NCBI RefSeq assembly: GCF_022288805.1
Contig: NZ_JAKOPM010000002.1
Location: 248,001 to 312,000 of the forward strand
Length of the DNA stretch: 64,000 nt
Direction of reading: 5' to 3'
Source: Corynebacterium yonathiae
GTDB lineage: Bacteria > Actinomycetota > Actinomycetes > Mycobacteriales > Mycobacteriaceae
The notes under the pieces: model-generated
Seen by the model: the letters and a program-made list of their open reading frames with translations, nothing else
Database searches by the model: none
What the model was told of the DNA's origin: nothing
Made by a program: the position numbers and the translations under genes
In this document: piece after piece, positions 29,111 through 37,937 of the stretch
How the letters are laid out: each line of letters begins with the position of its first letter
Numbering within the stretch: the first letter of the stretch is position 1

Positions 29111-29164
29111 GCCTGCCCGAGCCTGCCCGCCGGCCCGGCTCCCCGGCGTGGTAGAAGGGTGGGT

Positions 29165-29941
29165 ATGCCTTCTTCTACCTACCTCATTCCACACCGCGGT
29201 TTGGGCGCCGTGCAGGCCCTGCCCATCTATGGTGCGCAGACGAAGGAAAACCGAGAGTTCACCGTCACCCTGTCACCCCGCCCGGACGGCGGCTTGGAGG
29301 TGCGCGCTGACTCCGTCCTCGGGCACATCACCAGCGCCGACCGCGCCGAGTATCCCGAATTAGATCTGCTCTTTCGCGCCGGGCTCACCCCTGCAGCCAC
29401 CGCCGCACCACAGCCCGATGACTCCCTGGCACTACTCCTGCCTCGGCCGGGCCTGTGCCTTCCCGCCAATAACCCGCCAGCTGGTCCGTGGACAATGCTG
29501 GGCTATGCCCCGCCCATAGACATCACCGATCTGCCCGCGGATCTGGATATTCCCGCCCAGGCCCGCATGCACCTTTTGGTTACGCTCTCGCCCAGCACCA
29601 CCGGTTCCGGCGCCGATGCCTATTTAGGCCCACGGTGGGTGGGGCGGCTGGAAGGGGTGGACGTCGCCAAGCAGGGCACAACCCTGGCCCACGCCTACCA
29701 TGCGCCGCGCAGCACCGGCCGCGTACTCAGCATCTACGCGGGGGAGCCGCTGCCAGATTCGGAGGAAGCCTCGCTTGCCGACGCCACCCCTACCTCCCCC
29801 TCCTCCACAGAAACCTTCGAAACCACAAGCTTTCGCGCCGTGAGCAACGATGCACCCGCGCCCCCCGGGCGATGGGCACCTGCCCTCATTGCCCTATTGG
29901 TGATTGCAGCACTTATCGCCGTACTCATTTTTCTTCTGTAG
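29165..29941 (+). CDS. Tail-anchored protein with PANNPPA motif (paralogue 1)
   Basis: 258 residues from ATG 29165; GTG 29159 two codons earlier is possible. The N-terminal 190 residues form a folded domain with HITSADRAEYPELDLLFRAG and LPRPGLCLPANNPPAGPWTM. A Ser/Thr/Glu-rich linker leads to a single C-terminal helix (ALIALLVIAALIAVLIFLL) with nothing after it. There is no signal peptide, so the domain is probably cytosolic and tail-anchored. It is clearly related to the next gene product. I do not recognise the family. Confidence 0.75.
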   Translation: MPSSTYLIPHRGLGAVQALPIYGAQTKENREFTVTLSPRPDGGLEVRADSVLGHITSADRAEYPELDLLFRAGLTPAATAAPQPDDSLALLLPRPGLCLPANNPPAGPWTMLGYAPPIDITDLPADLDIPAQARMHLLVTLSPSTTGSGADAYLGPRWVGRLEGVDVAKQGTTLAHAYHAPRSTGRVLSIYAGEPLPDSEEASLADATPTSPSSTETFETTSFRAVSNDAPAPPGRWAPALIALLVIAALIAVLIFLL

Positions 29942-30050
29942 AAACTTTTGGGCAGGATATCAACCCTTGTTCACCGGTCGGGGAAATTGGAAAAGCCCAA
30001 GGCAGGGCCTAAAATACGGTGTTACCATTCCCTCGTATCGAAAGGCTCTC

Positions 30051-32027
30051 ATGACTTCGCTGGATTCCGCCACCTACGTGGTCCCTGACCACGGCTTCGG
30101 CGCGATCCATAATCTGCCCATCGGGGATGTTCCGCCAGAAGTTTTCAGCGAATTGCTTGAGTCCACCGCCGCGGAAGACGGCTACCTTTCCGCGGAGCTC
30201 GGCCCCCGCACCGCCCAGAAAGGCTTCGCGGTCCGGATTGGCGACACCCTCGTCGGCCACCTCAGCGCCGCCGATTCCCAGGCCTACGCACTCTTTGACT
30301 GGGTTCTTAGCGCCGGCCTACGCCCACGCGCCACCGCTCATGTGAGCATGACGGATGCCTCCGGCGAAGAATGGCCCACGCTCAACCTGCTCCTGCCGGC
30401 ACCGCACCTGTGCATCCCCGCTAATAACCCACCGGCACAGCGCTGGGCCATGCTGCCGGGCGAGGCTGCGGCCACGATGACGGAGTTTTCCAAGGACGTC
30501 ACTGCCTTTCCGCAAACCGACGAGCACTACCTCGTTACTTTGCGCACCCGCGGTTTCCTGCGCCGCAATACCGTTGATGTCTATATAAATAGCACCTATT
30601 TAGGCTCCCTTCCCAGGGAAGCCGCCCGCGAGATTGCCCCCGCCGTGCTCGACTGCACCAAGACCGGCCGCCTCGCCATTGCTCACGGCTACTTCCGCTA
30701 CAACGCCGATGACCGCCCCGCACTCACCATTTATGCGCACAACGCCGCCAATCGGCACCACACCGGCTTGGTTTTGGGAGTGGTCGCCGGTGGCACCGCC
30801 GTCATATCCGCTGCTACCGCAGCCCGCGCACAGGCAGCATCCGCTGCGCCCCGTGGCCTCGCTGGTGTCTCCGCACCGAGTGGCTTTAGCGTCACCTCCG
30901 CCGCCGGTGCTGCCGGAGCTTCCGGCGCTGTGACCTCGAACCTGTTGGCTGCAGCCGGCGTCGCCGTGCTTGTGGGTGGCGGCGCCACCGTGGCTACCAA
31001 CCTGCTAAGCGAGGATGAAGCTCTTTCCGACACCCACACCCATTCCACCGCGCCCGCCCCGGAAGACAACCACTCCGGTCTCGATTCTTCCCATTTCGAT
31101 GGCACTGGCCCCAAGCGCCCCGCGCACCCCGCTACGCCCCGCCTCCACGATGCCGACCCCACCAGCGGTACCGCCGCGCCATCCCGCGCGACGTCCTCGG
31201 CCCAGCGCCCGCTTGCCGACGCCTCCGCGCCGCAGCCGTCTAAGCCGTCGCAGCCGATGCACGCACCTCATGCCGACCGTGCCAAGGCCCCTGCCGCAGG
31301 CCACCACGGCAAGCACCGCGGCGAACACCGTGGCGAGCACCAGGGCATTGATTCCCAGGCAATTTCCCGTGCCGCCTCCGCCGCAGCCACTGCCGCTGCT
31401 GCCGCTGCGTCTAATAACGTCGAATCGACCCCGGCCTCGGCGCCATCCTCCAGCTCTGAGCCGGCGCCGCAGCTAGCGGCGAAGGAACCTGCCGAACCGT
31501 CCGACCTACCTACTTCCAGTACGCCTGGCTCGGAAAAGACGACGTCTGAGACGACAGCACCTGAAACCACCGCCGCCACCTCGACGGATAAGCAGACGGC
31601 ACTGCCCGAACCAGAGTCCTCGGAACCAACGCCTTCGGAGCCGACTGCGCCTACAACGACGTCTTCGTTGCTAACCTCGGAGCCCCAGGCTGAGCCGACG
31701 CCGGATGCCACCGTGCCAAGCACCACTATCCCGGGTTCCGAACTCGAGCCAACGCCAGAGCCAGAGCCGGAAACTACTGCCCCAACGACGACGATCCCTG
31801 GCTCAGAACTCGCGCCTACCCCGGAACCAGAACCGGAGGCCGAACCGGCACTGCCCACGACAGACCGCAGCGCGCCGGATGGCCCGGAACGATCACTCGA
31901 ACCAGAAAAGCCGGCAGAGCCGGAGGAGCCGGCAGAACCGCAGCAGCCAGAGACGCCGGGGCGCCCTGAAGAGCCTGAGGAACAGACAACCCCGCCGGAC
32001 GTCATTGTCATCGTTGTGGAAGATTAA
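30051..32027 (+). CDS. Membrane protein with PANNPPA domain and long Pro/Glu/Thr-rich tail (paralogue 2)
   Basis: 658 residues from ATG 30051 with AAAGG 7 bases upstream. Residues 1-235 are homologous to the preceding protein (LVGHLSAADSQAYALFDWVL, LLPAPHLCIPANNPPAQRWA). Two hydrophobic stretches follow (near 240-260 and 305-325). The last 320 residues are low-complexity Pro/Glu/Thr/Ser/Ala, including a near-duplicate block around TTIPGSELEPTPEPEPE and TTIPGSELAPTPEPEPE. The product ends VIVIVVED. Tandem duplication followed by acquisition of the tail is the simplest history. Function unknown. Confidence 0.72.
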   Translation: MTSLDSATYVVPDHGFGAIHNLPIGDVPPEVFSELLESTAAEDGYLSAELGPRTAQKGFAVRIGDTLVGHLSAADSQAYALFDWVLSAGLRPRATAHVSMTDASGEEWPTLNLLLPAPHLCIPANNPPAQRWAMLPGEAAATMTEFSKDVTAFPQTDEHYLVTLRTRGFLRRNTVDVYINSTYLGSLPREAAREIAPAVLDCTKTGRLAIAHGYFRYNADDRPALTIYAHNAANRHHTGLVLGVVAGGTAVISAATAARAQAASAAPRGLAGVSAPSGFSVTSAAGAAGASGAVTSNLLAAAGVAVLVGGGATVATNLLSEDEALSDTHTHSTAPAPEDNHSGLDSSHFDGTGPKRPAHPATPRLHDADPTSGTAAPSRATSSAQRPLADASAPQPSKPSQPMHAPHADRAKAPAAGHHGKHRGEHRGEHQGIDSQAISRAASAAATAAAAAASNNVESTPASAPSSSSEPAPQLAAKEPAEPSDLPTSSTPGSEKTTSETTAPETTAATSTDKQTALPEPESSEPTPSEPTAPTTTSSLLTSEPQAEPTPDATVPSTTIPGSELEPTPEPEPETTAPTTTIPGSELAPTPEPEPEAEPALPTTDRSAPDGPERSLEPEKPAEPEEPAEPQQPETPGRPEEPEEQTTPPDVIVIVVED

Positions 32028-32078
32028 GCGGCGCGCCCTGTCCCCCTGCACGAAATGCGGGATACTAGACTGAGTTTA

Positions 32079-33485
32079 ATGAACAACAAACCTGGCCCCT
32101 CTCCGCAGCACCCGTCGGCGTCGGCCCCAGCGCCGTCACCCGCGACGGTAGCTTCGCGCCATGCGGCCAGGTTTTCAGCACCCAAACCAGGCACGGAACA
32201 GCGCCATTCTAAGCAGCGCCGCGCGGTCCGTCCTTCCGGAGAGCCAGACGTCCCGAAGCCCAAGCCGACACCGAAGCCGAAACCGCACCCACGGGCCCAG
32301 CAACAGCCACAGCAGTCCGACTCGCCCCACGCGGCAGCGGACTTTCCCTATGTGGCCCTGACCATCCAGACCACCGGCATTCACCCCAGCACCGGACGCA
32401 TCGTTACTATCGACGCCATTGCTTTCAACGACGCCGGCGATCAAGGCCAGCAATTCCACGCCGTCCTCAAGCCCGATATCGATGCCGGTCCGCGCCACCT
32501 ACACGGGCTGAGCATCACCGATATTGAACAGGCGCCAGCTTTTGGCAAGATCCTTAAATCGCTGGATAAGCTTCTCGACGGCCGCACGCTCATCGTCCAC
32601 GATCTCCCCTACACCTGGGGTTTTCTTGTCGCTGAGGCCCGCCGCGCCATGATGGCCGCCGCCCGCCAAAATCGCGCGCGCAACCGCGGCCGCAATAAAA
32701 ACCGCCGGCGCCGCCAGAAGGTCGGACATGTCCCCACCCCCGTTCGCATCATCGATACCTTGGCCACCTCCTATGCGCAGCAGGTGCGGTCGAATGATGT
32801 GCGCTTGGGGGGCGTCGCCAAGCAGAGCGGCTTGGACGCTTCGCCCAAGGCCTCGGTGGAGCGCGCCGGCCGGCCCGAACCCGAGACCTCGCGCGCGGAA
32901 ACCGAACTACTCATCGCGCTCTACCGCAAGCAGCAAGGCGGCACGGTGCGCAGCTATGCGCCGGAGGACGTGCGCGCCGACCGCTTCGGCCTACAGCGCT
33001 CCCACGTGCGCGTCGACGCCGCCGAGGCCCCCGTCCAGCACCACAACCCCGGCAAATACGAGCCCGGCAAGGAGCTGCGCCGCGGCATGGAAATCGTAGT
33101 CGCCCCGGAAATCCTCGAGGATCCGGACACCATCATCGCCGCACTAATGCGCGAAGAGCTCAATTATTCCGAGAAACTCACCCGCGAATCCTCGCTGGTC
33201 GTGTGCAATGTGACCACTGACCTGGTGGGAAAACCCATGCATGCCCACCGCAAAGGCATCCCGCTGATGTCGGATGCCGCATTTCTTGATGCCCTCACGC
33301 GCATCGAAGACGCCGAGTCCGAACCCGAATCCTCCAAGCCGGCGCCGCGGTCCCAACCCTCGCCCCAGAACAACAGAAAAGGCGGCGGCAAGAACCACAA
33401 GCGTCGCCGACGCCGCGGCGGCCGTGGTGGCCGCGGCAGAGGACGACGAAATTCTGGCGGCTCGGCGGGGAAAAAGAACGACTAA
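32079..33485 (+). CDS. DnaQ-like exonuclease-fold protein with missing catalytic acids
   Basis: 468 residues from ATG 32079. A Pro-rich basic N-terminus precedes an exonuclease-type fold starting FPYVALTIQTTGIHPSTGRI, where DEDDh enzymes have FDxETTG. Both acids are replaced (T and Q). The later HNAxFDxxFL is here VHDLPYTWGFL, also without Asp. Only the IIDTL stretch keeps an acid. A basic insert (RARNRGRNKNRRRRQK) sits mid-domain and the C-terminus is Arg/Gly-rich, as in RNA-binding tails. An active proofreading exonuclease is unlikely. Confidence 0.75.
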   Translation: MNNKPGPSPQHPSASAPAPSPATVASRHAARFSAPKPGTEQRHSKQRRAVRPSGEPDVPKPKPTPKPKPHPRAQQQPQQSDSPHAAADFPYVALTIQTTGIHPSTGRIVTIDAIAFNDAGDQGQQFHAVLKPDIDAGPRHLHGLSITDIEQAPAFGKILKSLDKLLDGRTLIVHDLPYTWGFLVAEARRAMMAAARQNRARNRGRNKNRRRRQKVGHVPTPVRIIDTLATSYAQQVRSNDVRLGGVAKQSGLDASPKASVERAGRPEPETSRAETELLIALYRKQQGGTVRSYAPEDVRADRFGLQRSHVRVDAAEAPVQHHNPGKYEPGKELRRGMEIVVAPEILEDPDTIIAALMREELNYSEKLTRESSLVVCNVTTDLVGKPMHAHRKGIPLMSDAAFLDALTRIEDAESEPESSKPAPRSQPSPQNNRKGGGKNHKRRRRRGGRGGRGRGRRNSGGSAGKKND

Positions 33486-33512
33486 GCCGCCCGCACGACT
33501 ACCCTAGGGGAC

Positions 33513-34790
33513 ATGAGTTTTAGAGTCCCGGGTGCGCTGAGGAAGTTGCGCACCACCACCGCCACTACCGCCGCGAAGCTGGCTACCACCGCTTCCCGCG
33601 CCACCGGCCGTGGCGCCGGCGGAATGATCGGTGGTCTAATCGCCAATGCCATTGATCCTTCCATCATGACCAACCTGGGCGGTGGGCGCCCGGCCGTACT
33701 GGTTACCGGCACCAACGGCAAGTCCACCACCACCCGCATGCTGGCCGCCGCAGTCCGCGCCGAGCACACCGTAGCCACCAACGACGGCGGTGACAACATG
33801 GATGCCGGCATCATCTCCGCACTCATGGCCGGTAAGGACGCCTCCCACCTCGTACTCGAGGTAGACGAGCTCCACGTGCCCCACGTAGCCGATAATCTGA
33901 ACCCGCAGGCGCTGGTTCTGCTCAACCTCACCCGCGACCAGCTCGACCGCGTGGGCGAGATCAACAAGATCGAACGCGCTCTGCGTGGCGCTGTCGAGGC
34001 CCACCCAGACATGCTCGTCATTGCCAACTGTGACGACGTGCTCATGACCTCCGTGGCTTATGACGCCAAGAATGTCATTTGGGTCTCGGCCGGTGCCGGC
34101 TGGCTCGGCGACTCCGTTACCTGCCCGCGCACCGGCGGGCACGTCGTGCGCACCGAAGATGACTGGTACGCCGTCAAGCCGCTTGCCGATGGCCGCGAAT
34201 TCCGCCGGCCACAGCCTACCTGGGGCGTCGATAAGCATGGCATCATCACCCCCACTGCCAAGCGTCCACTGAACCTGGCACTGCCTGGCCGTGCCAACCG
34301 GGGCAACGCTGCCCAAGCCATCGCTGCCGCCGTCGCAGGCTTTGGCGTGGACCTCGACAAAGCCATTGCAGCCGCCGAGAGCATCGATGATGTCGCCGGC
34401 CGCTACTCCACCATCCACTGGCGCGGCCGCGAGATTCGACTCCTGCTGGCCAAGAACCCGGCCGGCTGGCAAGAAGCGCTGTCCATGGTGGATCGCAGCG
34501 CCGATGGCCTAGTCATCGCCACCAACGGCCAGGTAGCCGATGGCATCGACATGTCCTGGCTGTGGGACGTGAAATTCGAAGGCTTCAATGGCCTAAGCGT
34601 CAAGGCCGCCGGCGAGCGCGGCACCGACCTGGCAGTGCGCCTAGTCTATGCCGATATCTCCCACGAGCTCATCCCGGATCCGCTAGATGCGCTCGCCGCC
34701 TGCCCGGAGGGTCGCATCGAGGTCCTCGCCAACTACACCGCCTTCCGCGATTTGAAGAAGGCGCTTTCCAAGGAGGCCACCAATGCTTAA
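33513..34790 (+). CDS. murT: Lipid II isoglutaminyl synthase, MurT subunit
   Basis: 425 residues. The Mur-ligase ATP-binding motif is TGTNGKSTTTRM, followed by the central Mur ligase domain and the C-terminal DUF1727 domain (about 320-425). With GatD it amidates D-Glu of the lipid II stem peptide to D-isoglutamine, using ammonia from glutamine. The zinc ribbon seen in streptococcal MurT is degraded here: TCPRTGGH keeps one of four cysteines. The end overlaps gatD by 8 bases (ATGCTTAA), so the subunits are translationally coupled. Confidence 0.93.
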   Translation: MSFRVPGALRKLRTTTATTAAKLATTASRATGRGAGGMIGGLIANAIDPSIMTNLGGGRPAVLVTGTNGKSTTTRMLAAAVRAEHTVATNDGGDNMDAGIISALMAGKDASHLVLEVDELHVPHVADNLNPQALVLLNLTRDQLDRVGEINKIERALRGAVEAHPDMLVIANCDDVLMTSVAYDAKNVIWVSAGAGWLGDSVTCPRTGGHVVRTEDDWYAVKPLADGREFRRPQPTWGVDKHGIITPTAKRPLNLALPGRANRGNAAQAIAAAVAGFGVDLDKAIAAAESIDDVAGRYSTIHWRGREIRLLLAKNPAGWQEALSMVDRSADGLVIATNGQVADGIDMSWLWDVKFEGFNGLSVKAAGERGTDLAVRLVYADISHELIPDPLDALAACPEGRIEVLANYTAFRDLKKALSKEATNA

Positions 34791-35556
34791 TATCGGCCTA
34801 GTGCTTCCCGACGTCCTCGGTACCTACGGCGACGACGGCAACGCCCTCGTCCTGCGGCAGCGCGCCCGCATGCGCGGCTTCGAAGCGGAGATTCACCCGA
34901 TCCGCTTGGGCGAACCCGTGCCTGAGACACTGGATATCTACACCCTCGGCGGCGGCGAAGATACCGCGCAAATCCTAGCCGCGGACCACCTCATCGCTGA
35001 CGGCGGCCTCAGCCGCGCCGCTAACGCCGGCCGCCCCATCTTCGCCATTTGTGCTGGCTTGCAGGTCTTGGGCGAGTCCTTCCGCGCCTCCGGTCGCATC
35101 ATCGACGGCGTCGGGCTACTCGATGCCACCACGGCCGGCATGCAGGACCGCGCCATCGGCGAGGTTGCCTCCGAGCCCACCCGCGCCGGTGTTACCGCGG
35201 ACCTCACCGAGCCGCTCACGGGCTTTGAAAACCACCTGGGTGCCACCATCCTTGGCCCCTCCGCGCAGCCTCTCGGTACGCTCACCCGCGGCAATGGCAA
35301 TGCCGACCAGGCCGCCACCGCTGACCTCAGCGACGGCTCCACCCAGCGCACCTTCGAAGGCGCAGTCCAAGGAAGCGTCATCGCCACCTATATGCACGGA
35401 CCGGCGCTGGCCCGTAACCCGCAGTTGGCCGATCTCCTCCTCGCCCAGGCGATGGGCGTGGCCTTCGCGGACCTCGAACCACTCGATATTCCGGCCGTCG
35501 ACCGTCTGCGCGTCGAACGTTTCAACGCCTCCGAGCCCCCGCGCTCCCAGAGATAG
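34783..35556 (+). CDS. gatD: Lipid II isoglutaminyl synthase, GatD glutaminase subunit
   Basis: 257 residues of the CobB/CobQ-like class I glutamine amidotransferase type. The nucleophile is Cys90 in FAICAGLQVLGE, and the His is in ATYMHGPALARNP. TLGGGEDTAQ is the typical GatD strand-turn. It releases ammonia from glutamine for MurT. The reading frame starts inside the murT stop overlap. It is followed by a pair of DnaA boxes. Confidence 0.94.
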   Translation: MLNIGLVLPDVLGTYGDDGNALVLRQRARMRGFEAEIHPIRLGEPVPETLDIYTLGGGEDTAQILAADHLIADGGLSRAANAGRPIFAICAGLQVLGESFRASGRIIDGVGLLDATTAGMQDRAIGEVASEPTRAGVTADLTEPLTGFENHLGATILGPSAQPLGTLTRGNGNADQAATADLSDGSTQRTFEGAVQGSVIATYMHGPALARNPQLADLLLAQAMGVAFADLEPLDIPAVDRLRVERFNASEPPRSQR

Positions 35557-35565
35557 GTCCAAACC

Positions 35566-35611
35566 TGTGGATAACTTCACCGGACAGCCCTAACCCCCCG
35601 AGTTATCCACA
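35566..35611. promoter_or_regulatory. Inverted pair of perfect DnaA boxes downstream of gatD
   Basis: TGTGGATAA (35566-35574) and TTATCCACA (35603-35611) are exact DnaA-box sequences facing each other; the flanking bases extend the inverted repeat to CCTGTGGATAACT and AGTTATCCACAGG. The 28-base loop is too long for a standard terminator and no T-run follows. Confidence 0.55.
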
Positions 35612-35664
35612 GGCCCGGCCGCCGCCCCTTGTAGCTACCTGCTCCCGCACTTAGGCTGCGGGGC

Positions 35665-36738
35665 ATGACGTTATTGGAGCAGCTGGGCGACATCGCTAAG
35701 CGCGGCGTGGACCTTCTCGAAGAGGCCCACGCCGCCTCCAGCCTACCTCTGCCCGCGGACCAAGCGCGCATGGTGCGCCGCACCGCCGCGGCCTTCCTCT
35801 CGCCCACCAGCCACTCGCGCTACCAATCCCGCGCACTGGCCGCCGCACGCCGCAATCAACACAGCCTAGAGACCCTCGCGCTTATCGCCCGCCGCTCGCG
35901 CGGCATTAGCGAGCCCACCAAACGCTGGCAATTCCGCGAGAAGCTCTGCGCTACTGCAGGCACCACCGCGCAGATTTCGCGCGCGGCTACCCGGCTACTG
36001 CGCGAACTCAACCCACCGCCCGAGCGCGAAGACGGCGGCCGCCGGATTATGCACGGCGAGAAAACCACCCTGAGTTTCACCGGCCCCGCCGCAGAAATGG
36101 CCGATATCTGGGCCGCCGCCAAATCCGACCCGCTGGCCTGGCTCACCGGTTCCCGCGCCGCCGCGCCCGCTACCGTGACCACCAATGTCATCATCGAACT
36201 GCCGGATTACCTGAAAATCCTGACCGGCGACGGCGATGACATCCGCCTCGCTATGACCAACGGTGCCACTATCAGCGGTGCCGAGTTGGTCCGCCGCACG
36301 CTAGCTGGTGCCGGCCTTTTTACGCTCATCCACCCCGAGCGCGGCCCGGTCAACCTCTACCGCACCCGGCAGGCCTCCCCAAAGCAGCGCCGCATGCTCG
36401 AGGCCGAAGGCGCCCGGTGCGCCTGGCCCGCTTGCCGACGCCCCGCCTCCGAATGCCAAGCCCACCACCTCCTGGAATACTCCCGCGGTGGCCTGACCCA
36501 CCCCGAAAATATGGCGCTGCTGTGCCCTTATCACAACTCCATCAATGGACTTCCGGGTCGCGGCCGGATGGCGCGCATTCGTGGCCGAATCGCCTGGCTA
36601 CCGCCTGTTAGACACCATGCTGACAAGGATAGCAATGACAAAAATAGAAATTTTGCGACGGGCACCAAAGCACGGGCTCCTGGGCCGCCGGTGTTCACCG
36701 GCCGCGCGCGAACCGGGCCCACGGCCGCGGTGCCGTAG
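35665..36738 (+). CDS. HNH endonuclease-domain protein (DUF222/13E12-like)
   Basis: 357 residues. The N-terminal helical half (about 1-230) is of the DUF222 type common in actinobacterial 13E12-repeat proteins. The C-terminal HNH motif has CAWPACRRPASECQAHHLLE followed by N and CPYH: paired cysteines, the catalytic HH, and the later N and H. A basic disordered tail follows. Such genes are numerous in actinobacteria and often sit in variable spots; a DNA-cleaving role is plausible but unproven. It lies between DnaA boxes and recR. Confidence 0.8.
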   Translation: MTLLEQLGDIAKRGVDLLEEAHAASSLPLPADQARMVRRTAAAFLSPTSHSRYQSRALAAARRNQHSLETLALIARRSRGISEPTKRWQFREKLCATAGTTAQISRAATRLLRELNPPPEREDGGRRIMHGEKTTLSFTGPAAEMADIWAAAKSDPLAWLTGSRAAAPATVTTNVIIELPDYLKILTGDGDDIRLAMTNGATISGAELVRRTLAGAGLFTLIHPERGPVNLYRTRQASPKQRRMLEAEGARCAWPACRRPASECQAHHLLEYSRGGLTHPENMALLCPYHNSINGLPGRGRMARIRGRIAWLPPVRHHADKDSNDKNRNFATGTKARAPGPPVFTGRARTGPTAAVP

Positions 36739-36777
36739 TTTTGCGCTCGCCCGCTACTAGCCGAGGCGCTCAGGGTG

Positions 36778-37434
36778 CTAAATGGTTAGGCGGCCAGAGA
36801 GCGCACGAGACAAGGTGAGCTCGTCTACGAACTCCAGATCGCCTCCGAGCGGCATGCCGGAGGCCAATCTGGTGATCTTCAAATCAGGGAAGTCGCGTAA
36901 AAGCCGCACAAGGTATGCGGCGGTCGCCTCGCCCTCCGTATTGGGGTCGGTGGCGAGGATTACTTCGTGGATGGTGGGGGTGGCGTCGTAAAGCGGGGCT
37001 TCGGGGGTGGAATCTGCCAACTCGCGGTCCGGCAACACGCCGCCCAAGCGCTGCAACAGCGTGGAGATATTTAGATCGCGCGGGCCCACATTCGCCAGCG
37101 GGTCCAACGCCCCACCCAAAACGTGATAGCGGCCCTCATATTCGCCGGTGCGCTCGATGACCTGGATATCCTTCGGCTCCTCCACCACGCAGATGGTAGA
37201 GGCGTCGCGCTGCGAGTTAATGCAGATGCGACAGACATCCTCACGGGAAATATTGCAGCAGATCCGGCAGAAAGTCACGCCATCGCGCACCGCGCCCAGC
37301 GCGTTCTGCAGCCGCTCAATGTCTTCGGGCTCCATGTGCAAAACGTGAAACGCGATGCGCTGCGCCGACTTCGGGCCGATTCCCGGCAGGCGCGAAAACT
37401 CGTCGATGAGGTCTTGCAGAGGTCCTTCAAACAT
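36778..37434 (-). CDS. recR: Recombination mediator RecR
   Basis: 218 residues from ATG 37434 (a TTG codon just before it is ignored). HhH region [16 protein letters not shown]4 zinc finger [16 protein letters not shown], then a Toprim domain with [19 protein letters not shown], and the Walker-like end [16 protein letters not shown]. With RecF/RecO it loads RecA on gapped DNA. It follows ybaB in the conserved dnaX-ybaB-recR order. Confidence 0.96.
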   Translation of the reverse strand: MFEGPLQDLIDEFSRLPGIGPKSAQRIAFHVLHMEPEDIERLQNALGAVRDGVTFCRICCNISREDVCRICINSQRDASTICVVEEPKDIQVIERTGEYEGRYHVLGGALDPLANVGPRDLNISTLLQRLGGVLPDRELADSTPEAPLYDATPTIHEVILATDPNTEGEATAAYLVRLLRDFPDLKITRLASGMPLGGDLEFVDELTLSRALSGRLTI

Positions 37435-37456
37435 CAATTACTCCCAAAATCAGCAA

Positions 37457-37489
37457 AAGGCCGCGGCCCCAACGCGGGGCAACGGCCTT
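37457..37489. terminator. Hairpin between ybaB and recR
   Basis: AAGGCCG (37457-37463) pairs with CGGCCTT (37483-37489), with an inner GGCCCC/GGGGC stem. Minus-strand read-through meets TTTTGCTGATTTT just after it, so it may attenuate transcription into recR. Confidence 0.5.
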
Positions 37490-37506
37490 ATATCGTATCG
37501 CGCGGA

Positions 37507-37875
37507 CTACTGGTTGCCGCCGAAGACATCCTCAAAAGACGGGCCACCCTGGCCGCCCATGCCTTGGGACAGCGGGCCAATCTTTTCCTGCGCCAGGCGG
37601 CCGGCCGCAGCGTGGGCCTCCTTGAACGCGCCCATGACGAGGTCCTGCAGGGTGTCAACGTCCTCCGGATCCACGACGGACTTATCGATCTGTAGGTCCA
37701 CGAGCTCCGCACCGCCGGTCATGGTCACCTTAACCAGGCCGTTGCCTGCCTGGCCCTCAACGTTGGTGGCGAGGATTTCTTCCTGCGCCTTCTGCAGATC
37801 CGCCTGCACCTGCGCGGCCTGTGCGATGAGGTAGTTCATGTCATTTGCCTGCTGCATTGGGTCTTGGTCAGCCAT
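37507..37875 (-). CDS. YbaB/EbfC nucleoid-associated protein
   Basis: 122 residues. NDMNYLIAQAAQVQADLQKA is the N-terminal coiled helix; GNGLVKVTMTGGAELVDLQI is the conserved beta region; a Gly-rich tail ends FGGNQ. The family binds DNA as a dimer. It is positioned between dnaX and recR as in most bacteria. Confidence 0.93.
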   Translation of the reverse strand: MADQDPMQQANDMNYLIAQAAQVQADLQKAQEEILATNVEGQAGNGLVKVTMTGGAELVDLQIDKSVVDPEDVDTLQDLVMGAFKEAHAAAGRLAQEKIGPLSQGMGGQGGPSFEDVFGGNQ

Positions 37876-37937
37876 GGTGTTTCCTTTCTAAATCAACTTT
37901 AAATTTCGCTACCGCCCGAGTGTACCGTGGTTGTCGC

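Noticed and set aside
31268-32011. A Gly/Ser/Val-rich frame opposite the Pro/Glu-rich tail of the second PANNPPA protein
   Set aside because: It is the complement of a repetitive tail; composition alone explains it.
32079-33485. Annotation as an active DNA polymerase III epsilon exonuclease
   Set aside because: The catalytic acidic residues of the DEDDh family are replaced at the sites that can be aligned by eye.
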